From assembly GCA_965240325.2 (NCBI GenBank), contig OZ251234.1, forward strand, positions 1,798,001-1,862,000: a stretch of DNA of 64,000 nt. The letters run 5' to 3'. Positions 57,214 to 64,000 of this stretch are shown piece after piece. Both the position numbers and the translations under genes were made by a program. The DNA comes from Rebecca billardiae RCC1528 (taxonomy: Eukaryota; Haptophyta). The notes under the pieces are model-generated. The model did no database searches. It saw only the letters and a program-made list of their open reading frames with translations, and was not told where the DNA came from. Positions within the stretch are counted from its first letter, which is position 1, and every line of letters starts with the position of its first letter.

Positions 57214-60200
57214 GGCGAGGGCGGCGCACTCGGCGGCGGCTGCGGCGGTGGGGCGGACGGCGGCGCCGAGGGCGGCGCACTTGGCGGTGTGCTCGGCGGC
57301 GGCAGCGGCGGCCCGTGGGGTGGCGACGATGGTGGCGGCATGGGCGGCGGCCGCGGCGGCGAGCTTGGAGGCGGCATGCGCGGCGGCTGGCTCGGAGGGC
57401 TCGGCGGCGCGAACGGCTCCGTGCGCGGCGGTGGCGGCGGCGGCGGAGGCTGCGGCGGCATCGACGGCGGAGGGCGTGGCGGCGAGGGTGGCGGGCTAAA
57501 TGACGGCGAGGGCGGCAGTAACATGGGCGGCGGGGACGGCGGGAGTGAAGGCGGCAGAAACGGTGACAGCGAGGGCGGCGTCGATGATGCCGGGCTCGGC
57601 GGCGGGCTCGGCGGCCGCGGCCGCGGCGGCGGGCTCGGCGGCGGGCTTGGCGGTGGTGACGAGGGCGGCACAGGCGGTGAGCTCGGCGGCGGGCTCGGCG
57701 GCGGGCTTGGCGGTGATGACGGTGGCGGCACCGGCGGCGGGCTCGGCGGCGGCGATGGGGGCAACGATGGTGGCGGTGACGGTGGCGGCGCGGGAGGCGG
57801 CAGGCTCGGCGACAGGCTCGGCTGTGGTGACGGCGGCGGCACCGGCGGCGGGCTCGGCGGCGGCGATGGGGGCACCGGTGATGGCGGCGGTGACGGTGGC
57901 GGCGCGGGCAGCGGCGGCACCGGCGGCAGGCTCGGCGGTGGTGACGGCGGCGGCACCGGCGGCGGGCTCGGCGGCGGCGATGGGGGCACCGATGGCGGCG
58001 GTGACGGTGGCGGCGCGGGCGGCGGCGGCACCGGCGGCGGGCTCGGCGGTGGTGGCGGCGGCGGCACTGGCGGCGGGCTCGGCGGTGGTGACGGCGGCGG
58101 CACCGGCGGCGGGCTCGGCGGCGGGCTCGGGGGCGGTGACGGCGGCGGCACCGGCGGCGGGCTCGGCGGCGGCGATGGGGGCACCGATGGCGGCGGTGAC
58201 GGTGGCGGCGCGGGCGGCGGCGGCACTGGCGGCGGACTCGGCGGTGGTGACGGCGGCGGCACCGGCGGCGGGCTCGGCGGCGGCGATGGGGGCACCGATG
58301 GCGGCGGTGACGGTGGCGGCGCGGGCGGCGGCGGCACCGGCGGCGGGCTCGGCGGTGGTGGCGGCGGCGGCACTGGCGGCGGGCTCGGCGGTGGTGACGG
58401 CGGCGGCACCGGCGGCGGGCTCGGCGGCGGCGATGGGGGCACCGATGGTGGCGGTGACGGTGGCGGCGCGGGCGGCGGCGGGCTCGGGGGCGGGCTCGGC
58501 GGTGGTGACGGCGGCGGCACCGGCGGCGGGCTCGGCGGCGGGCTCGGCGGCGGTGACGGCGGCGGCACTGGCGGTGGGCTCGGCGGCGGCGATGGGGGCA
58601 CCGATGGTGGCGGTGACGGTGGCGGCGCGGGCGGCGGCGGGCTCGGTGGCGGGCTCGGCGGTGGTGACGGCGGCTGCACCGGTGGTGGGCTTGGTGGCGG
58701 GCTTGGGGGCGGCGATGGCGGTGGCACTGGCGGCGGGCTTGGCGGCGGCGATGGGGGCACCGATGGCGGCGGTGACGGTGGCGGCGCGGGCGGCGGCGGG
58801 CTCGGTGGCGGGCTCGGCGGTGGTGACGGCGGCGGCATTGGCGGCGGGCTCGGCGGCGGCGATGGGGGCACCGACGGTGGCGGTGACGGTGGCGGCGCGG
58901 GCGGCGGCGGGCTCGGTGGCGGGCTCGGCGGTGGTGACGGCGGCGGCACTGGCGGCGGGCTCGGCGGCGGGCTCGGCGGTGGTGACGGTGGCGGCACTGG
59001 CGGCGGGCTCGGCGGCGGCGATGGGGGCACCGATGGTGGCGGTGACGGTGGCGGCGCGGGCGGCGGCGGGCTCGGTGGCGGGCTCGGCGGTGGTGACGGC
59101 GGCGGCACTGGCGGCGGGCTCGGCGGCGGCGATGGGGGCACCGATGGCGGCGGTGACGGTGGCGGCGCGGGCGGCGGCGGGCTCGGTGGCGGGCTCGGCG
59201 GTGGTGACGGCGGCGGCATTGGCGGCGGGCTTGGCGGCGGCGATGGGGGCACCGACGGTGGCGGTGACGGTGGCGGCGCGGGCGGCGGCGGGCTCGGTGG
59301 CGGGCTCGGCGGTGGGGACGGCGGCGGTACTGGCGGCGGGCTTGGCGGCGGCGATGGGGGCACCGATGGCGGCGGTGACGGTGGCGGCGCGGGCGGCGGC
59401 GGGCTCGGTGGCGGGCTCGGCGGTGGTGACGGCGGAGGCATTGGCGGCGGGCTCGGCGGCGGCGATGGGGGCACCGACGGTGGCGGTGACGGTGGCGGCG
59501 CGGGCGGCGGCGGGCTCGGTGGCGGGCTCGGCGGTGGTGACGGCGGCGGCACCGGCGGCGGGCTCGGCGGTGGGCTCGGCGGCGGTGACGGCGGCGGCAC
59601 TGGCGGTGGGCTCGGCGGCGGCGATGGGGGCACCGATGGCGGCGGTGACGGTGGCGGCGCGGGCGGCGGCGGGCTCGGTGGCGGGCTCGGCGGTGGTGAC
59701 GGCGGAGGCATTGGCGGCGGGCTCGGCGGCGGCGATGGGGGCACCGACGGTGGCGGTGACGGTGGCGGCGCGGGCGGCGGCGGGCTCGGTGGCGGGCTCG
59801 GCGGTGGTGACGGCGGCGGCACCGGCGGCGGGCTCGGCGGTGGGCTCGGCGGCGGTGACGGCGGCGGCACTGGCGGCGGGCTCGGCGGCGGCGATGGGGG
59901 CACCGATGGCGGCGGTGACGGTGGCGGCGCGGGCGGCGGCGGGCTCGGTGGCGGGCTCGGCGGTGGTGACGGCGGCGGCATTGGCGGCGGGCTCGGCGGC
60001 GGCGATGGGGGCACCGACGGTGGCGGTGACGGTGGCGGCGCGGGCGGCGGCGGGCTCGGTGGCGGGCTCGGCGGTGGTGACGGCGGCGGCACTGGCGGCG
60101 GGCTCGGCGGCGGGCTCGGCGGTGGTGACGGTGGCGGCACTGGCGGCGGGCTCGGCGGCGGCGATGGGGGCACCGATGGTGGCGGTGACGGTGGCGGCGC

Positions 60201-63200
60201 GGGTGGCGGCGGGCTCGGCGGCGGGCTCGGCGGTGGTGACGGCGGCGGCACTGGCGGCGGGCTCGGCGGCGGGCTCGGCGGTGGTGACGGTGGCGGCACT
60301 GGCGGCGGGCTCGGCGGCGGCGATGGGGGCACCGATGGTGGCGGTGACGGTGGCGGCGCGGGTGGCGGCGGGCTCGGCGGCGGGCTCGGCGGTGGTGACG
60401 GCGGCGGCACTGGCGGCGGGCTCGGTGGCGGGCTTGGCGGTGGTGACGGCGGCGGCACTGGCGGCGGGCTGGGCGGCAGGCTCGGTGGCGGTGACGGCGG
60501 CGGCACTGGCGGCGGGCTCGGCGGCGGCGATGGGGGCACCGATGGTGGCGGTGACGGTGGCGGCGCGGGTGGCGGCGGGCTCGGCGGCGGGCTCGGCGGT
60601 GGTGACGGCGGCGGCACTGGCGGCGGGCTCGGCGGCGGGCTCGGCGGTGGTGACGGTGGCGGCACTGGCGGCGGGCTCGGCGGCGGGCTCGGCGGTGGTG
60701 ACGGTGGCGGCACTGGCGGCGGGCTCGGCGGCGGCGATGGGGGCACCGATGGTGGCGGTGACGGTGGCGGCGCGGGTGGCGGCGGGCTCGGCGGCGGGCT
60801 CGGCGGTGGTGACGGCGGCGGCACTGGCGGCGGGCTCGGGGGCGGGCTCGGCGGTGGTGACGGTGGCGGCACTGGCGGCGGGCTCGGCGGCGGCGATGGG
60901 GGCACCGATGGTGGCGGTGACGGTGGCGGCGCGGGTGGCGGCGGGCTCGGCGGCGGGCTCGGCGGTGGTGACGGCGGCGGCACTGGCGGCGGGCTCGGTG
61001 GCGGGCTTGGCGGTGGTGACGGCGGCGGCACTGGCGGCGGGCTGGGCGGCAGGCTCGGTGGCGGTGACGGCGGCGGCATTGGCGGCGGGCTTGGCGGCGG
61101 CGATGGGGGCACCGACGGTGGCGGTGACGGTGGCGGCGCGGGTGGCGGCGGGCTCGGCGGCGGGCTCGGCGGTGGTGACGGCGGCGGCACTGGCGGCGGG
61201 CTCGGGGGCGGGCTCGGCGGTGGTGACGGTGGCGGCACTGGCGGCGGGCTCGGCGGCGGCGATGGGGGCACCGATGGTGGCGGTGACGGTGGCGGCGCGG
61301 GTGGCGGCGGGCTCGGCGGCGGGCTCGGCGGTGGTGACGGCGGCGGCACTGGCGGCGGGCTCGGGGGCGGGCTCGGCGGTGGTGACGGTGGCGGCACTGG
61401 CGGCGGGCTCGGCGGCGGCGATGGGGGCACCGATGGTGGCGGTGACGGTGGCGGCGCGGGTGGCGGCGGGCTCGGCGGCGGGCTCGGCGGTGGTGACGGC
61501 GGCGGCACTGGCGGCGGGCTCGGTGGCGGGCTTGGCGGTGGTGACGGCGGCGGCACTGGCGGCGGGCTGGGCGGCAGGCTCGGTGGCGGTGACGGCGGCG
61601 GCACTGGCGGCGGGCTCGGCGGCGGCGATGGGGGCACCGATGGTGGCGGTGACGGTGGCGGCGCGGGCGGCGGCGGGCTCGGTGGCGGGCTCGGCGGTGG
61701 TGACGGCGGCGGCACTGGCGGCGGGCTCGGTGGCGGGCTTGGCGGTGGTGACGGCGGCGGCACTGGCGGCGGGCTGGGCGGCAGGCTCGGTGGCGGTGAC
61801 GGCGGCGGCACTGGCGGCGGGCTCGGCGGCGGCGATGGGGGCACCGATGGTGGCGGTGACGGTGGCGGCGCGGGCGGCGGCGGGCTCGGTGGCGGGCTCG
61901 GCGGTGGTGACGGCGGCGGCACTGGCGGCGGGCTGGGCGGCAGGCTCGGCGGCGGTGACGGCGGCGGCACCGGCGGCGGGCTCGGCGGCGGCGATGGGGG
62001 CACCGATGGTGGCGGTGACGGTGGCGGCGCGGGCGGTGGCGGGCTCGGCGGTGGTGAAGGCGGCGGCACTGGCGGTGGGCTCGGCGGCGGCGACGGCGGC
62101 GGTGATGGCGGCGGGCTCGGTGGCGGCGATGGAGGCGGGCTGGGTGGTGGCAACGGCGGCGGCGGACTGGGCGGTGGTGATGGCGGCGGAGTCGGAGGCG
62201 GCACTGGCGGTGGAGGGCTTGGGGGCGGTGACGGAGGCGGTGAAGGCGGTGGGTCCGGCGGTGGTGAGGGCGGTGGCGAGGGCGGTGGAGTCGGCGGTGG
62301 CGAGGGTGGCGGCGAAGGCGGCGGGCTCGGCGGCGGCGACGGCGGTGGCGACGGTGGCGGGCTCGGTTGCAGCGCCGGTGGTGGTGGACTCGGTGGCGGC
62401 GATGGTGGCGGCGAAGGCGGCGGGCTCGGCGGCGGCGAGGGCGGTGGTGGACTCGGCGGCGGCGACGGCGGCGGCGACGGCGGTGGGCTTGGCGGCGGCG
62501 ACGGCGGCGGTGAAGGTGGCGGGCTCGGTGGTGGTGAGGGCGGCGGTGGACTTGGCGGAGGTGATGGTGGTGGTGAAGGTGGTGGGCTCGGGGGTGGTGA
62601 CGGTGGCGGGGAGGGCGGCGGATTCGGCGGTGTTGGCAGGGGCGGCGGGCTCGGCGGCGGAGAGGGCGGTGGCGACGGTGGTGGGTGCGGTGGCGGGGAC
62701 GGCGGCGGACTCGGCGGCGCCCGCGGCGGTGGGCTCGGTGGCGGTGCGGGGACCGATGCGGCCGGCGGCGGCGACGGCGGGGGGCTCGGCGGCGAGGGGT
62801 AGCCCAGCTCGTAGAAGAAAAGCGCCCCCGCGTCCGACCCGCTATCCCAGTCCTTCGGCGCGCCCGCCAGCACGTGCACCAGCCCGTCCTGCGGCGCCAG
62901 CCCAAAGTCTGACGCCAGCGCCGACCCCATCCACACGCCCACGCCCAGCGTGATGCTCAGCCCGCCCTGCAGGTTGGAGAAGACCTGCTCGCTGGTGACG
63001 AGCCCGGCGGTGGACAGCTTGACCACCACGAACGAACCCGCCTCCCAGTCGCCGTCGTCGCCGCCCGGGAAGCCCAGAGCCACGTCCTTTGTCCCATCCG
63101 TGTTGTTGCCAACAGTCGCCATCGCGTACCCGAAATTGTCAAAGTTACTCAGCGCCAGCGTCAAGCCACCGATGGCGTCGCCGATCTTCTGATAGGCGCT

Positions 63201-64000
63201 CACCGTGCCGTCACGGTTGAGGAAGAGCACGTACACGAACCCTTTCTGGCTGTCAGGCGCGCCGACGGTCACATCGGGCACGCCGTCGCCGTTCAGGTCC
63301 CCGAGCGGCGCGAACGCGGCGCCAAACTCATCGCTATTGCCCAGGTTCTCGCTGAAGCCGCCCACGCCCTCGGCGATCTTGGTGTGCGATTTGACGTCAC
63401 CGCCGGAGTTGGTGAAGAGCACCCACGCGGCGCCACCGCCGTCCCCCGGCGCGCCGACGATGAGGTCGCTGATGCCGTCGTTGTCGACGTCGCCCAGGTC
63501 CGCGATGCCGCGCCCGAACAAATCGCCAGACGACAGGGTGCCCGTGAAGCCGCCCTGGCTGGAGCCGATGGTGACGTACGAGCTGACGGTGCCGCTCGTC
63601 GTCAGGTAGCACACGTACATGATACCATTCCCGCCCCCGCCGGAGGGCGCGCCAATTGCCACGTCAGGCACCAGGTCGCTGTTCCTGTCGCCTATCCGGG
63701 CGACGCTCAGCCCAAACTGGGCACCCGATTCGAAGGTGGGCAGGCCACTCTGCCCGGATCCGAGGCGCAGGTCGCTCCGAACAGTGCTGTTCGCGCGAAG
63801 GAAGAGTACGAGCAGCCCGCCGTCGCCGGATGCCGCGCCGGGCAGACCGGCGATCGCGTCGGGAGCGCCATCCCCGTCGATGTCGCCGACGAAGTCCAGG
63901 CCCTGCTCGCCCATCAGGTCCCAGGCGGCGCTAGCCGTGGGGCTGAGGCCCCCAGAGAGCGCCGAGATCTTATGCTCGCGGGTGAGGCTCACGAATGCGC
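48876..64000 (-). CDS. Giant FG-GAP/proline-rod/REJ/GPS membrane protein (5' partial)
   Basis: This is open from the right edge to the stop at 48876 (about 5040 codons), so the start and signal peptide are outside. Order from the N-terminus: about six FG-GAP blades with Ca-binding loops such as DIDGDGAPD, DVDNDGISD and DLNGDGVPD (63990-62800); a Pro-rich rod of about 2030 residues (62800-56698); three IPT/TIG-like domains (56695 to about 55700); a REJ-like region as in polycystin-1 (about 55330-53900); GAIN-type helices; a GPS motif with paired Cys and the HLT cleavage tripeptide (about 52685-52565); a membrane helix (about 52450-52360). The cytoplasmic part has an IQ motif (LQRIARGRRAR, about 51510), two helices (51312-51110), two EF-hands (DEDGNGFVDEAEF, DADGDGAISFTEL; 49460-49285) and two or three further helices (49180-48880). 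It is probably a calcium-responsive adhesion receptor. No PLAT domain or polycystin channel block was seen. Confidence 0.8.
56698..62800 (-). repeat. 6.1-kb in-frame proline-rod repeat, 111+48n bp units
   Basis: The tract encodes [12 protein letters not shown] runs on the minus strand. On the plus strand the anchor GATGGGGGCACC recurs at, for example, 59020, 59131, 59242, 59353, 59464, 59623, 59734, 59893, 60004, 60163, 60322, 60529 and 60736. Successive distances are 111, 159 or 207 bp, that is 111 plus multiples of 48; a few units at the left end differ slightly (114, 147, 156, 195). All are multiples of three. The middle (about 57600-62050) is highly homogeneous and both ends are more varied. 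Long Gly-rich plus-strand ORFs through it are shadows. Confidence 0.95.

Noticed and set aside
56053-62802. 2249-codon plus-strand ORF rich in Gly and Asp, and an Ala/Val-rich 1817-codon ORF (57500-62953)
   Set aside because: They are antisense shadows of the SPPP repeat. The minus frame carries recognisable domains on both sides of the repeat, while the plus frames carry none.
56600-62905. 2101-codon minus-strand Arg/His-rich ORF
   Set aside because: It is an out-of-frame reading of the same proline repeat and has no stop only because of base composition.

Overview
The window is nuclear DNA of a GC-rich eukaryote, most likely a unicellular alga. I favour a haptophyte or similar marine microalga, but the sequence alone does not settle the lineage. 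The evidence for a eukaryote is GT-AG introns in several genes, a mitochondrial targeting peptide, RNF213-type and polycystin-type giant proteins, Sel1/MYND proteins, long Ser-Pro-Pro-Pro tracts and abundant micro-, mini- and satellite repeats. Because stop codons are rare at this base composition, all six frames are often open, and most long ORFs are shadows.

Layout. 1-11634 (+): the C-terminal 3877 residues of an RNF213-like AAA+ protein, cut by the left edge, with a von Willebrand A domain not expected in that family. 11635-17460: spacer DNA with a composition island, an AT-rich stretch, copy 1 of a 1.67-kb dispersed repeat and a (TA)n tract. 17461-19741: a divergent pair, mitochondrial enoyl-CoA hydratase (-) and a sulfotransferase (+) that needs either a 49-nt intron or a frameshift. 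19738-21408: copy 2 of the 1.67-kb repeat. 21799-25890 (-): a cyclic-nucleotide-gated-type cation channel with an unusual pore. 25891-32772: a repeat island holding a 215-bp satellite, a polypyrimidine tract, a 26-bp minisatellite and several short duplications, with no recognisable gene. 32773-35447 (-): a spliced gene with an ENTH/VHS-like domain. 35645-42337 (+): three tandem Sel1-repeat/MYND-finger genes. 42976-48449 (+): a four-exon, membrane-anchored subtilisin-like protease. 48876-64000 (-): a protein of more than 5000 residues with an FG-GAP propeller, about 2030 residues of Pro-rich repeat, IPT/TIG and REJ domains, a GAIN/GPS cleavage site, membrane segments, an IQ motif and EF-hands. 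It runs off the right edge.

The Sel1-MYND array has a readable history. Copies B and C are each preceded by a broken copy of the subtilase promoter and signal-peptide coding region. The duplicated unit therefore ran from just upstream of a Sel1-MYND gene into exon 1 of the neighbouring subtilase and was copied twice. The intact subtilase and the convergent giant receptor-like gene both carry long Pro-rich rods and are both predicted to be membrane anchored with their rods outside the cell. A joint cell-surface or matrix role is a reasonable inference, but nothing in the sequence proves they act together. Gene models rest on reading splice sites and domain continuity by eye, and no transcript data were available.
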